Positions 41,920 to 51,589 of a stretch of DNA of 64,000 bases are shown here, in pieces. The translations under genes and the position numbers were made by a program. The DNA is from CAVWTN01 sp963757945 (lineage in GTDB: Bacteria; Vulcanimicrobiota; Vulcanimicrobiia; Vulcanimicrobiales; Vulcanimicrobiaceae), in NCBI GenBank assembly GCA_963757945.1, contig CAVWTN010000002.1:1054001-1118000 (forward strand), given 5' to 3'. The notes under the pieces were generated by a model. That model made no database searches, was not told where the DNA came from, and saw only the letters and a list, made by a program, of their open reading frames with translations. Each line of letters begins with the position of its first letter. Positions within the stretch are counted from its first letter, which is position 1.

Positions 41920-43181
41920 CCGAGCGCCTTCGGCGACGCCGCCAGCGCGTGGCAGAGTTCGCGCAGGAACGAAGCGGCGTCCATCACGAGGCCGATCGTC
42001 TGCAGCGATCCGCGATCGGTCAACTTCGTCACGCTGGCGGGATTGATGTCGACGCAGATCGCCTTGCATGAGGCAGGCAACAGGTTGCCGACGGCGACCG
42101 AATGCAGCAGCGTCGAGATCATCAGCACCATGCCGATCTGGGGAACGTACCGCCGCATCGCGCGCTGCGCCTCCACGACATCGGTGATGACGTCGGGGAG
42201 CGGGCCGTCGTCGCGAATCGAGCCTGCCAGGACGACCGGAATGCCCTTGCGGTAGGCCTCGTACATGATGCCGTCGCGCAGCATCCCCGAGGCGATCGCG
42301 TTCGCGATGCCGCCGGCCGCGCGGATTCGATTGACCGTGCGCAGATGATGCACGTGCCCCTCCGCAACCGGAAAGGCGCTGGCGAGATCGACGCCGAGCG
42401 AGGTCCCGAAGAACTGCGCTTCGATATCGTGGACGGCGAGCGCATTTCCGGCGAACAGGGCGGTCACGAAGTCGTCGCGGATCAACTGCTGAAGAAACTT
42501 GGCCGCCCCGGTGTGCACGATCGCCGGGCCGCCGACCACGAGCACGCGCCGCCCCGCTTCGCGCATCGCGCGCAGCTCGCGCGCGATCTCCGCGATCAGC
42601 GATTCTTTCGGCTTTTCGCTCGATACCGCGCTGGACATGAACTCGAAGACGTCCCGGTGGCGCGAACGGTGCAACGTCTTCGCTTGCACGCGCACCCCGC
42701 CGTGGCCGACGACGACCGGATCGCCCCGGCGCACGTCCGAGGGCGCCACGGTGCGCGCGAGGCCGTCGCGCACGACGATCGCGCAATCCATCTCCGGCAG
42801 CTCGACCGGGATCCACTGCGCGGCAATGCGGATCTCCGTATCGAGGTTCGTCGTCGCGTAGAACTCCTCGGGGAGCACGCCGTCGGCGGGAGCCTCCTCG
42901 AGCGCCACGTCGTCGTCTTCGAGCACGAACGCGCCGATCGCTCGCAGCTGGTCGAGCAACTCGTCGAGCGCCTCACCCGAATCCGCTTCGATGCGCAAGC
43001 GTGCCGTGCTCGGCTCCGTTGCGGTTCGCCCGACCGAGAAGTTGTCGATCGTGTACTGCGCATGCTCGTTGTCCATGATGATCTCGAGCACGTGGCCGAA
43101 CACGCCGGAATCGAGGATGTGCCCCTCGAGTTCCACCTCTTTGACGAAGGCGGGCAGCGCGTTCCGGCCGGTCTGCGACAT
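41916..43181 (-). CDS. TIGR00300 / LOR-SDH-domain protein (archaeal-type ornithine cyclodeaminase-like)
   Basis: The 421-residue protein has an N-terminal ACT-like/LOR domain (VELEGHILDSGVFGHVLEIIMDNEHAQYTIDNFSVGRT, about 14-70) and a C-terminal Rossmann-like deoxyhypusine synthase-type fold. The latter carries VLVVGGPAIVHTGAAKFLQQLI, NALAVHDIEAQFFGTSLG and the final HSVAVGNLLPASCKAICVDINPASVTKLTDRGS. This is the TIGR00300/LOR-SDH conserved-region family. Some members convert ornithine to proline; the reaction here is by family only. It is divergent from rsmI. Confidence 0.8.
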   Translation of the reverse strand: MSQTGRNALPAFVKEVELEGHILDSGVFGHVLEIIMDNEHAQYTIDNFSVGRTATEPSTARLRIEADSGEALDELLDQLRAIGAFVLEDDDVALEEAPADGVLPEEFYATTNLDTEIRIAAQWIPVELPEMDCAIVVRDGLARTVAPSDVRRGDPVVVGHGGVRVQAKTLHRSRHRDVFEFMSSAVSSEKPKESLIAEIARELRAMREAGRRVLVVGGPAIVHTGAAKFLQQLIRDDFVTALFAGNALAVHDIEAQFFGTSLGVDLASAFPVAEGHVHHLRTVNRIRAAGGIANAIASGMLRDGIMYEAYRKGIPVVLAGSIRDDGPLPDVITDVVEAQRAMRRYVPQIGMVLMISTLLHSVAVGNLLPASCKAICVDINPASVTKLTDRGSLQTIGLVMDAASFLRELCHALAASPKALG

Positions 43182-43267
43182 GTCGGCGTTCTTTCGAGTC
43201 GCGGCCCGCGCGCGCCCCTCGCGCGGGTAACGCGGGAGCGCCGCGCCCGCCCTGGAATCCGGCGCGC

Positions 43268-44101
43268 ATGGGCCTGTCCTTTGTCCCGACGCCGCTCGGG
43301 AATCTCCGCGACGTGACGCTCCGCGCGCTCGACGTGCTCGCCGGCGCCGAGTTGATCGTCTGCGAGGACACGCGCGTGACGCGCCGCTTGCTCTCGGCGC
43401 ACTCGATCGGCGGCAAGGAATTGTGGATCTACAACGAGCACAGCCCGCCGCGCTCCGTCGAGGCGATCGTCGAACGAGCTCGTTCCTCGCGCGTCGCCGT
43501 CGTCAGCGACGCCGGCACGCCCGGGATCTCGGACCCTGGCCGAACTCTCGCGCTCGCGGCCCGCGCCGCCGGCGTTCCCCTCGAAGTCCTGCCCGGGCCG
43601 AGCGCCTTCGTCTGTGCAGCGGTGCTTTCGGGATTCGACTTGCGCGGGTTCTCGTTCGAAGGCTTCGTGCCGCGCGCCAAGGGGGAGCGCGAAGCCGCGC
43701 TGCGCGAGGCGCTACGCGCGCGCAGAACGAGCGTTTGGTACGAGAGCCCGCAACGAATCTTGGCGACGCTCGATGCGCTCGCTCGCATCGAGCCCGAATG
43801 CGACGTCGTCCTCGTGCGGGAGCTCAGCAAGCTGCACGAGCAGCAGCTGGCGGGGCCTCCCGCGCAGGTTGCCGCGGCCCTCGAGCAGCCGGTTCGCGGC
43901 GAAATCGCGTTCGCGCTGCGGCCGGGACCCGCGGCCGCGGCGGCGCCCCCGGCCGAAACGGCGATCGGCGCCGCCGTCGAGGCGGCGATTCAGACCGGGC
44001 GCTCGACCGCGGCGCTGGCGAAAGAGCTCGCCGCGGCCGGATTCGGCGAGCGCTCCGCCCTCTACTCGCTGATCGCGGAAGCGAGAAAGCACCTTCGTTA
44101 G
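43268..44101 (+). CDS. rsmI: 16S rRNA 2'-O-ribose methyltransferase RsmI
   Basis: This 277-residue tetrapyrrole-methylase-fold enzyme has FVPTPLGNLRDVTLRALDVLAGAELIVCEDTRVTRRLL, VVSDAGTPGISDPG, LPGPSAFVCAAVLSGF, YESPQRILATLDAL and VRELSKLHEQ. All are RsmI signatures. It methylates the ribose of C1402 in 16S rRNA with SAM. The C-terminal part (about 225-277) is Ala-rich with a helix-turn-helix-like end. ATG 43268 starts directly at the family N-terminus. Confidence 0.93.
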   Translation: MGLSFVPTPLGNLRDVTLRALDVLAGAELIVCEDTRVTRRLLSAHSIGGKELWIYNEHSPPRSVEAIVERARSSRVAVVSDAGTPGISDPGRTLALAARAAGVPLEVLPGPSAFVCAAVLSGFDLRGFSFEGFVPRAKGEREAALREALRARRTSVWYESPQRILATLDALARIEPECDVVLVRELSKLHEQQLAGPPAQVAAALEQPVRGEIAFALRPGPAAAAAPPAETAIGAAVEAAIQTGRSTAALAKELAAAGFGERSALYSLIAEARKHLR

Positions 44102-44177
44102 CCGGCGCCGCCGGCTGAGGCCCTCCGGCTCCTGCGCCGATAATAAGGATTGTGACGCCGCGCCGACTCGAGCATGA

Positions 44178-45587
44178 ATGCATCCGTTAGCCCTGATGGG
44201 CCTCGGCCTGATCGTCTGGGAGTTGAGCCTCCGCCGTAACGGAAGCGTCCTTCTCGAGAAGCTGCGCGCCGCGGGGCGCGCTCATCAGCCGTCGCTCTGG
44301 CAGGTTCGCGCCTGCCTTGCGCTGCTCGTTCTCAGTTTTGCCGCACAACTGGCGGCGCTCTACGCGCAAGCGCGCGCCGAGAGCGCGGATAACTGGACCG
44401 CCGCCCTGCCTTTCGCGGTCATGTACGACGGTCTGCCGTTCCACGGCAGTCACGTGCCGCTGTCGATCCTCGCGTTCTCGCTGACGATCGTCCAGACGCT
44501 CGCGCTCGCGGTCATCGCGCTCGGCTTCGCGTCGCAGAGTTCGCGCGGGCGCACCTTCGAGTTGGCCGCCGCGGTCGCGGCGCTGGCCCTCCTCGCGATC
44601 GCCGTCCCGCTGATCACGACGCCCGATATCTTCGAATACATCCAGTGCGGCCGGCTGCAGTTCGCCTGCTACGCGCCGCCCGCCGGATGGGCCGTTCCAG
44701 GCTATCTGACGCTGGTCGCGGCGCACATTCACCTGCACGGATCGATCTACGGGCCCCTCTGGGTCGCCGTCAACTCCGTCGTTGCCCTCGTTGGAGATTC
44801 GCTGCTTCTGAAGATCGAGGGCGTGCGTCTCTACAGCGCGCTCGTGGTTCTCGCAACCGCCGCGCTGCTGGCAAGAACGAGCGTGCCGCGCTCCGCGGTC
44901 GTCGCATTCATCGTCAATCCGTTCGTTTGGCTATACTTCGTGATGGACGCGCACGTCGACATGCAGGCGTTCGCCCTGATCGTCGCTGCATCTCTGGCGG
45001 CCGTCCGGCGCAAGCCCGTCGTCGCGGCCCTCTTGCTCGCGGGAGCCGGCTTGGTGAAGCTGCCGTTCGTCGTGCTGGGCAGCGTCGCGTTGTCGAGCGT
45101 TCGCGCGGTCCCCCGCAAGATCGCGCTTTGGCTCTTCGCGCTCGGGTTGACGCTCGCCGTCTCGTACGCCCTCGGGGGAATGCCGTACTTCCATGCCCTG
45201 CTCGGCTATAACGGCCGTCTCGGCGCGTTGATGACGCCGGGGGAGATCGCCGCGACGAAGTTCTTGCAAGGGATCACCGCGATCGCGCTCGTCCTCGCGC
45301 TGTTCTTCGGGCGCCGATTCGCCGGGCAGCTTTGGATCTTTCCGACGGGCGTCTCCGCGGTGGGCTTGCCCTGGTACATTTCGTGGGGCTTCCCTTACGC
45401 GCTCGAAATGGGGAGCGCGTTCACCGCGGCGCTCGTCGCCTTGCCTGCTTGGGCCGCCATGTTGGACCCGAACTACGAGCTGTCGCGTGCCGCCGACGTC
45501 GTCGCCCTGACGGCGTGCGCCGTCATCGTTCTCGATCGCTTCGTCTCGCTCAAGAACGCCGGCCGCACGTCCGCAGAGGCGCTCTGA
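44178..45587 (+). CDS. Multi-pass membrane protein, GT-C/mannosyltransferase-like
   Basis: The 469-residue protein has about twelve helices. PLITTPDIFEYIQCGRLQFACY (about 142-163) places an acidic D-x-E motif in an exported loop, as in GT-C mannosyltransferases of the alpha-1,6 type. Later FIVNPFVWLYFVMDAHVDMQAFAL and ATKFLQGITAIALV occur. The exact family is unsure. It precedes metG by 76 nt. A GC palindrome and a GATAATAAG box lie between rsmI and this gene. Confidence 0.65.
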   Translation: MHPLALMGLGLIVWELSLRRNGSVLLEKLRAAGRAHQPSLWQVRACLALLVLSFAAQLAALYAQARAESADNWTAALPFAVMYDGLPFHGSHVPLSILAFSLTIVQTLALAVIALGFASQSSRGRTFELAAAVAALALLAIAVPLITTPDIFEYIQCGRLQFACYAPPAGWAVPGYLTLVAAHIHLHGSIYGPLWVAVNSVVALVGDSLLLKIEGVRLYSALVVLATAALLARTSVPRSAVVAFIVNPFVWLYFVMDAHVDMQAFALIVAASLAAVRRKPVVAALLLAGAGLVKLPFVVLGSVALSSVRAVPRKIALWLFALGLTLAVSYALGGMPYFHALLGYNGRLGALMTPGEIAATKFLQGITAIALVLALFFGRRFAGQLWIFPTGVSAVGLPWYISWGFPYALEMGSAFTAALVALPAWAAMLDPNYELSRAADVVALTACAVIVLDRFVSLKNAGRTSAEAL

Positions 45588-45663
45588 ACGCCGCGGGCCG
45601 CGCTCACGCAGCCCCCGCGCAGGAGCAAGGTCAGACCTCCGAACGAGGCTAACGTAAACAAGA

Positions 45664-47193
45664 ATGCCCGGAAATAGTTTCTTCGTCACCACGCCGATCT
45701 ATTACATCAGCGGCAACCCTCACATCGGGCATGCGTATACGTCGATCGTCGGCGACGTTCTGGCACGGCACGCCCGCACGGATCGCCGCACGTTCTTCCT
45801 CACGGGGACGGACGAGCACGGCCAAAAGGTCGCCGCCGCCGCCGCCGCCGCCGGCGCCGATCCGCAGGCATGGTGCGACCGGCTCGTGCAGAAATGGCAA
45901 GCGCTCGACGCTCGTTACTCCGTCGCGTACGACGATTTCATCCGCACGACCGAGCCGCGGCACACCGAGGCTTGCGTGCTCGCATTCGAGCGCATGAAGG
46001 AGCGCGGCGACGTCTACCTCGGAAAATACGAGGGCTGGTACTGCACGAACGACGAGACGTTTTGGCTCGAATCCAAGCTGATCGACGGCCGCTGCCCGAA
46101 CCCGGATTGCCGCCGCGAAGTGCAGTGGCTCTCCGAAGACAACTGGTTCTTCGCGCTCTCGAAGTATCGCGATCGCCTGCATCGATACTTCCTGGATCAT
46201 CCGCAGTGGGTGCGGCCGCAGCGCGCCTACAACGAGATGCTCGCGACGATCGAAGGCGGTCTGGACGATCTCTGCATCTCGCGCACGAACCTCGAGTGGG
46301 GGATCCCGCTTCCGGGCGGCGGCGTCATCTACGTTTGGCTCGACGCGTTGCTGAATTACATCACCGCGCTCGACTGGGCGCACGACGGCGAGCGGTTCCG
46401 AACGTTCTGGCCCGCCGACGTGCAACTGGTCGGGAAAGAGATCGCTCGTTTCCACACGATCATCTGGCCCGCCGTGCTGTGGTCGCTCGATCTTCCGGCG
46501 CCGGACCTGGTCTACGCCCACGGCTGGATCACGATCGAGGGCGAGAAGATGAGCAAGAGCCGCGGCAACGTCATCGATCCGTTCGTGCTCGCCGAACGGT
46601 TCGGCGCCGATACGATCCGTTATTTCCTGCTCCGCGAAGCGCACTTCGGCAGCGACTTCTCCTTCAGCGAGGAGAAAGTGCGGCTACGCCACAACGGCGA
46701 CCTCGGCAACGATCTCGGCAACCTCGTGAAACGCACGCTCGCGATGGTGCAGCGGTATCGCGAGGGCCGAATCCCCGCACCCCCGGAGCATTCGCTCTTC
46801 GGCGACCGCTTCGATTCGCTCGGGCGCCGCGTCGCGGAATCGATTGGGGAGCTCGGCTTCCGCGACGCGCTCGAGACGATCTGGGAATACGTCACGTCGC
46901 TCAACCGCCTCGTCGACGAACGCAAACCATGGGAACTGCACAAGGCCGGCGCCGCGAGCGAACTCGATGCGGTTTTGTACGAATTGTGCGAGGGGCTGCG
47001 GCGCCTCGCGATCCTGCTCGCTCCGTTTCTCCCGAACACCGTCGAGGCGATCTTCGAACAGCTAGGGCTCCCGGCATTCACACCGGCGCCGTGGCGCGAA
47101 GCGCTCGCCTGGGGCGGATTGCCCGCCGGCCTGCAAACGGCCCCGGCCGCGCTACCGCTCTTCCCGCGGTTGGAAGCGCCTGTCGAAGAATAG
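45664..47193 (+). CDS. metG: Methionyl-tRNA synthetase
   Basis: The 509-residue class I synthetase has HIGH as NPHIGHAYTSI (about 19-29), the TGTDEHGQKVA block, a zinc-knob region with CTNDE and CPNPDC, NYITAL, and KMSKS as GEKMSKSRGN (about 296-305). The anticodon-binding helical domain follows with DERKPWELHKAG. The tRNA-binding C-terminal EMAP-like domain is absent, as in shorter bacterial MetRS. It charges tRNA-Met for both initiation and elongation. Confidence 0.96.
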   Translation: MPGNSFFVTTPIYYISGNPHIGHAYTSIVGDVLARHARTDRRTFFLTGTDEHGQKVAAAAAAAGADPQAWCDRLVQKWQALDARYSVAYDDFIRTTEPRHTEACVLAFERMKERGDVYLGKYEGWYCTNDETFWLESKLIDGRCPNPDCRREVQWLSEDNWFFALSKYRDRLHRYFLDHPQWVRPQRAYNEMLATIEGGLDDLCISRTNLEWGIPLPGGGVIYVWLDALLNYITALDWAHDGERFRTFWPADVQLVGKEIARFHTIIWPAVLWSLDLPAPDLVYAHGWITIEGEKMSKSRGNVIDPFVLAERFGADTIRYFLLREAHFGSDFSFSEEKVRLRHNGDLGNDLGNLVKRTLAMVQRYREGRIPAPPEHSLFGDRFDSLGRRVAESIGELGFRDALETIWEYVTSLNRLVDERKPWELHKAGAASELDAVLYELCEGLRRLAILLAPFLPNTVEAIFEQLGLPAFTPAPWREALAWGGLPAGLQTAPAALPLFPRLEAPVEE

Positions 47194-47239
47194 CGGAACT
47201 CGGCAAATACCGCTGCGCCTAGGTTCCGGGCGCTTTCGC

Positions 47240-48286
47240 TTGTACTCGATCGGCCTTGCGCTCATCGGCCTCGCGCAGATCGTGCACTCCGCGCAATTCG
47301 GCTTCTGGGATTGGCCGACGTTCGCATTCGCCGCCGCTCACGCCGGCACGCCGGGCTTGCTCCAACCGCGGGCGCTGGAGGACGCGTTCGTATACTTGCC
47401 CGGCGCCGCATGGGCGTTCGCCCCGCTGCGCGACGCGCCGCTCGCCGTCGGATTCAGCGTCAACGCGGCGCTGATGCTCGTCGCGGTGGTTGCAGCCGCG
47501 TTCACGGCGCAGCGGATCTACGCGCTCTCCGTCCCGTTTGCTCTCGCGCTGATCCTCGCGTGGGCCCCCACGACCTACGCGTTCGTGATCGGCCAAAACG
47601 GACCGATCGGATTGCTGCTGGTCTTGCTCTCGCTGCTCGGATTCGTGCGCGGAGGGGTCGCGCTCACCGCCGTGCCGCTGGTGCTGCTCCTCTACAAGCC
47701 GACGTTCGCACTGCCGTTGATCGGCCTCTTGCTCTTGCGGCGCCGCGCCCGAGAACTCGCCGTCGTCGCGCTCGGCGCGGTGGGCTGGTATTTGGCAAGC
47801 GTCGCGGCGACCGGCGGAGATTGGGCATGGCCGAACACGCTCGCGCGGCTCGAACACGCCTTTTTCGCGCTCGACTTCGCTCACAATCACGTCAAAGCGA
47901 TCGGGCTCACGACGATTCTGTTTCGATTCGGCATCCCGAACGCCGCCGTCGCAGTCATCGCGGCGCTCGTCGTCGCGGCGAGTATCCCGCTGCTGCTGCG
48001 AGCGCCCGACCGCGAAGCCTATGCGGCCGCCTCACTGCTGGGCCTCGTCGTCAGCCCGCACGCGTGGGGTTACGACGGCATCCTCGCGTTGCCGATGATC
48101 TTTCTCGCGGTGACGACCGTGCGGGAGCCCGAGCGGACATGGCTCGTGTGCGCGGCCTACGCGCTCGCGCCGTTCCTCATCTTCTCGCACGAGATCGGCT
48201 TCGACCCGCTTGCGATCGTCGTGATCGGCGGATTCATCGCCTGGTATGCCGTGCGTTCGAAAGCGCGCAAGCCGGGCATTGCCTAA
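47240..48286 (+). CDS. GT87/DUF2029-like membrane glycosyltransferase, short
   Basis: The 348-residue protein has about nine helices. No ATG or GTG precedes the conserved part, so TTG 47240 is taken as start (uncertain). GT87-like blocks are QFGFWDWPTFAFAAAHAG, FVIGQNGPIGLLLVLLSLLGF, VPLVLLLYKPTFALPLIGLLLL and SPHAWGYDGILALP. It should use a lipid-linked sugar at the outer face. It follows metG by 46 nt, and its stop overlaps the stop of the convergent paralogue by 4 bp. Confidence 0.75.
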   Translation: MYSIGLALIGLAQIVHSAQFGFWDWPTFAFAAAHAGTPGLLQPRALEDAFVYLPGAAWAFAPLRDAPLAVGFSVNAALMLVAVVAAAFTAQRIYALSVPFALALILAWAPTTYAFVIGQNGPIGLLLVLLSLLGFVRGGVALTAVPLVLLLYKPTFALPLIGLLLLRRRARELAVVALGAVGWYLASVAATGGDWAWPNTLARLEHAFFALDFAHNHVKAIGLTTILFRFGIPNAAVAVIAALVVAASIPLLLRAPDREAYAAASLLGLVVSPHAWGYDGILALPMIFLAVTTVREPERTWLVCAAYALAPFLIFSHEIGFDPLAIVVIGGFIAWYAVRSKARKPGIA

Positions 48287-49650
48287 GGCCGGGGAGCGCT
48301 CGAGAGAACGCGGAAGCCCGCGAGGCCTCGAGCTTTCTCGCCGCGCTGCGCGACCAGCGTCGCGACCAGAATCAGGAAGAGCGCGGTCCAGGTCGGCAGC
48401 TTGATCGCGATCGATTCGAGCGTCGCGCGCAGCGTCGGAACGTTCGCGTTGTTGACCCACACTTCCCAGACGTCTTCGGCGATCCGGCGGCCGTCCGAGA
48501 CCGCGGCCAGTTGGGCCGCATAGGCATGGTGCGAGAACAGGCCGAGCAGCTCCGTTTCTTCGGCGATCATCTCCCACGGCACCGCGAGCAGCATCAACGC
48601 CCAGCGCAGCATCGGGCGCGCAGCCGGCGCGCGGGCGTAGAGCAAGAACGCCGCCGGAATCGCCGCCGCCATCTGGTGGATGTGGATGAAGGGCCCGCCC
48701 ACGAGTGCGAACGCAACCGGGACGAGCGCCAAGAACGCCGGTTCCTTGCAGGTGAGAGCGCAGCGCCGTCCCGCCCAAACGCCGAGCGCGAGCATGACGG
48801 CGTACGAGAGGCCTCCGAGCTTCACGGCGAGCGGTGCCGGGACGCCCGCGCGGTATAGCGACGCGCTCAGGCTCAGTTGCGCCGAGAACCAGGCCACTTC
48901 GCAGCGCGCGTGCGCAGGCAACACGACCGTGAAGTATTCGACATTGCCGGCGACGCCGAGCGCTGCGAGCGAGAGCGCCGCGAGCACCGCGCCGCAGGCC
49001 AAGAGCGTGCGTCGCGTCTCGGGGATCCAAACGAACATCGAAAGCACGGCCGGCAGCCCAAGGTGCGGTTCGATCAGCGACGCCACGGCGCACAGCGCGG
49101 CGAGTTGCGGCTTGCGCTGCTGCAACGCGTACGCGCAACCGCACAGCGCCACGACGACGAAGGGGACCAGTTGCCCGAGGCCGAGCGAGGCGAGACCTTC
49201 GGAGAACACGAGCGCGAGCGCGATCCAGAGCGGTGGAAGCTTCGTCAAGCGCGTGATGAGGACGATCGAACCGAACACGGCGCAGAAGCCGAGCACGAAC
49301 CAGATCTCGCTTGCGAGCAGGAACGGAAGGCGCGCGAGCGGGCCGAGCAGCGCGAACGCGTACCCCGGAAGGGGCGCCGGAACGACGAGATCCGCGACCG
49401 GCTCGATGCCCGTCGCGCGCATGGCGGCGGCTTCGCACGTTCGCAGCGGCTCGGAGCGATACGGATCGCCATGGGCGTTCGTGATGACGGCGCCGCAGTA
49501 GAACGCTTGAAAATCGGTCGGGTCGCGCGGGATCGCGAGGCCGCGCTGCGTGAAAATGTACAGCACGAGGACCAGCGCGCTGCAGAACAGCACGAGCACC
49601 GAGCCCGTGACGATCCAGCCCCTGCGATGTTCCGCGGCCATATCCAACAT
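48283..49650 (-). CDS. GT87/DUF2029-like membrane glycosyltransferase, paralogue
   Basis: The 455-residue protein has about eleven helices. DFQAFYCGAVITNAHGDPYRSEPLRTC and VVPAPLPGYAFALLGPLARLPFLLASEIW align block for block with the 40456-41919 protein, as do ASLIEPHLGLPAVLSMF and NVEYFTVVLPAHARCEV. The two are therefore paralogues separated by about 6.4 kb and inverted. The start may be ATG 49650 or ATG 49641; neither has a strong Shine-Dalgarno. Confidence 0.8.
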   Translation of the reverse strand: MLDMAAEHRRGWIVTGSVLVLFCSALVLVLYIFTQRGLAIPRDPTDFQAFYCGAVITNAHGDPYRSEPLRTCEAAAMRATGIEPVADLVVPAPLPGYAFALLGPLARLPFLLASEIWFVLGFCAVFGSIVLITRLTKLPPLWIALALVFSEGLASLGLGQLVPFVVVALCGCAYALQQRKPQLAALCAVASLIEPHLGLPAVLSMFVWIPETRRTLLACGAVLAALSLAALGVAGNVEYFTVVLPAHARCEVAWFSAQLSLSASLYRAGVPAPLAVKLGGLSYAVMLALGVWAGRRCALTCKEPAFLALVPVAFALVGGPFIHIHQMAAAIPAAFLLYARAPAARPMLRWALMLLAVPWEMIAEETELLGLFSHHAYAAQLAAVSDGRRIAEDVWEVWVNNANVPTLRATLESIAIKLPTWTALFLILVATLVAQRGEKARGLAGFRVLSSAPRP

Positions 49651-49689
49651 TTCGGCAGAATCAAAGAGCGGCCGCAGGTTCGCGCAGCG

Positions 49690-50607
49690 CTAGATGTCGA
49701 CGCCCCGATCGTGAAAGTACCGTCGCAACTCGGGGGCGATGACGTCGTTCGGCCCCGGCTCCCAGCCCGGGAGCGGCGGAGCGAGCGGGACGTTCCGGCC
49801 GCCCGTGCCGGCGAACGGATCGGCCTGCGGCCGGAAACGAACGGGCCAGGGAACGCCTTGGCGTTCGACCCGGCCGTCATCGAAAGCGACGTTGCAGGCG
49901 ACGTAATAGTAATTCCAGCCGTCCTCTGCCCAGGATTTGATCGGGTCGCACAAGCCCTGAAAGCCGACGATGCGCCCCTCGATGCCGACCATCTGCGTGG
50001 GATACCGCTTCGTCGCGGACGCCTGCGCGTTCGCCACGGAGAGCGGGTTGCTGGCCGCTCGCGCCTGCGCGATCGTCTTCTCGAACTCTTTGTCGAGTTG
50101 AGCGACCTTTTCAGCGCTCAGCGGCGCCTGCTTGGGAACCTCGATCTGCCTCCGCTCGGCAAGCGCGACCTTGCGGGGCGGCGGCGTCGCGGGGCGGCGC
50201 GTGCTCTCGGGCGGTGCGGGCCGTGCGAGCGGCTTCACGGCCGAGAGCTCCCGTCGCGCGCGGACGGGCTCCGCAACGGGCTGCGGCCGGGGTTCGGGCC
50301 GCCGGGCAGCCCGCGGCGCGGGCGCGGGCGCGCGGTCCTGCGGTACCGGCTTCGCGCGATGCTCGATCCGGACGGCGCTCGAGACCGTCACGAACTGCTC
50401 GGTCGGCACCGGAGCGGGAACGGGAAGAAGCTTGGCGAGCCGCGGCGCCCAGAGCACCCACAGCAGCGCCAGGATCAGGTGGACGACGAGCGAGAGCAGG
50501 ATCGCGAGCAGCACGAACCGGTCCCCGCGCCGATCGCGCGAGGAGCCGGCGATCAGCCCTATCTGCCCGGACCCGAGCGCCAACCCGCCTAACCCCCTTC
50601 CCAGCAC
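49690..50607 (-). CDS. TonB-like energy-transducer-type protein
   Basis: The 305-residue protein has an N-terminal cytoplasmic stretch and one TM (FVLLAILLSLVVHLILALLWVLWAP, about 31-55), with the S-x4-H-type spacing of TonB anchors. A periplasmic Pro/Arg/Ala-rich spacer (about 60-170) and a helical stretch follow. The C-terminal domain (GIEGRIVGFQGLCDPIKSW...YYYVACNVAFDDGRVERQGVPWP) has two Cys and does not read like the usual TonB_C fold. No ExbB/ExbD gene is near. GTG 50607 is used; TTG 50583 is an alternative with a better Shine-Dalgarno. Confidence 0.65.
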   Translation of the reverse strand: MLGRGLGGLALGSGQIGLIAGSSRDRRGDRFVLLAILLSLVVHLILALLWVLWAPRLAKLLPVPAPVPTEQFVTVSSAVRIEHRAKPVPQDRAPAPAPRAARRPEPRPQPVAEPVRARRELSAVKPLARPAPPESTRRPATPPPRKVALAERRQIEVPKQAPLSAEKVAQLDKEFEKTIAQARAASNPLSVANAQASATKRYPTQMVGIEGRIVGFQGLCDPIKSWAEDGWNYYYVACNVAFDDGRVERQGVPWPVRFRPQADPFAGTGGRNVPLAPPLPGWEPGPNDVIAPELRRYFHDRGVDI

Positions 50608-50797
50608 GAGCTCCCAACGTCACAGGGCCGCCGCTCCCGCGGAGCCGGTCCAATCGTTCCCCGCCACCCTCGGGGGAAGCTGGGAGCGGGCACGCCCGCC
50701 CGGCGGCGCGCCGTGCACGAAGGCGAGCGGCAGAGCCGTAACCGAACCTTCGGCAGATTGCGAAGCGAACCCACGGCACGCCGCGGCCGGGAGGTTC

Positions 50798-51589
50798 ATG
50801 CGCCGAAACGAACGCCGCGGCATGTTCGATACGCACGTCCACCTTCACGACGCCGCTTACGACGCCGACCGCGAGCGCGTCATCGAGAGGGCGCGCGCGG
50901 CCGGCGTCCGGCGAATGCTCACGGTCGGCTGCAGCCTCGCGGATAGCGCGCGGGCCCGCGCGATCGCGAGCGAGCAGGGCCTGGACTGGTCCCTGGGCGT
51001 CCATCCGCACGAGGCGAAGGACGCACCGCGGGACATCGCGGCGGCGTTCGACCGGCTGCGCGCCGAAGCGCCGCTCGCCCCGCGCGCGATCGGCGAGATC
51101 GGTCTCGATTTCTATTACGACCACAGCCCGCGCGAGCGCCAGCGCGAGGTTTTGGTGGCGCAACTACGCTATGCCGCAGAGCGCGGCTTGCCGGTGATCT
51201 TCCATCAGCGCGATGCCTTCGAGGACTTTTGCGCCGTCTTGGAACGCGAGTTCGTCCCCCCGCTGCGAGGCGTCGTTCACTGCTTCACCGGCACGGCCGA
51301 GCAGGCGCTGCGCCTGACCTCGACCTTCGGGCTTGCGCTCGGGATCGGCGGCGTCCTCACGTTCAAGAGCGCGGAAGCGCTGCGCGCGGCCGTTCGAGCC
51401 GTCGGCCTCGGGCCGCTCGTGCTCGAAACGGACTGCCCGTATCTCGCTCCCGTGCCGCATCGGGGACGCCGCAATGAGCCGGCGTTCGTCGCCGAGGTCG
51501 CTCGAGCGCTCGCGGCGCTGCTGGAGGTACCGGCGGCCGAGGTCGTCGCTCGCACTCGGGCAAACGCGGAGGGGCTGTTCGGCGGTTAG
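50798..51589 (+). CDS. TatD-family metal-dependent deoxyribonuclease/hydrolase
   Basis: The 263-residue TIM-barrel hydrolase has the metal ligands of the family in order: FDTHVHLHD (HxH), IGEIGLDFYYD (Glu), VIFHQRDAFEDF (His), VVHCFTGTAEQ (His) and LETDCPYLAPVPHRGRRNEP (Asp). TatD enzymes act as 3'-5' exonucleases on DNA or RNA and in D-aminoacyl-type repair. The start may be ATG 50798 (GGGAGG close upstream) or ATG 50822 at the family N-terminus. The 190 bp to the divergent TonB-like gene contain no gene. Confidence 0.92.
   Translation: MRRNERRGMFDTHVHLHDAAYDADRERVIERARAAGVRRMLTVGCSLADSARARAIASEQGLDWSLGVHPHEAKDAPRDIAAAFDRLRAEAPLAPRAIGEIGLDFYYDHSPRERQREVLVAQLRYAAERGLPVIFHQRDAFEDFCAVLEREFVPPLRGVVHCFTGTAEQALRLTSTFGLALGIGGVLTFKSAEALRAAVRAVGLGPLVLETDCPYLAPVPHRGRRNEPAFVAEVARALAALLEVPAAEVVARTRANAEGLFGG

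Noticed and set aside
44102..44120. GC palindrome after rsmI as a terminator
   Set aside because: No T-run follows and the next gene continues on the same strand.
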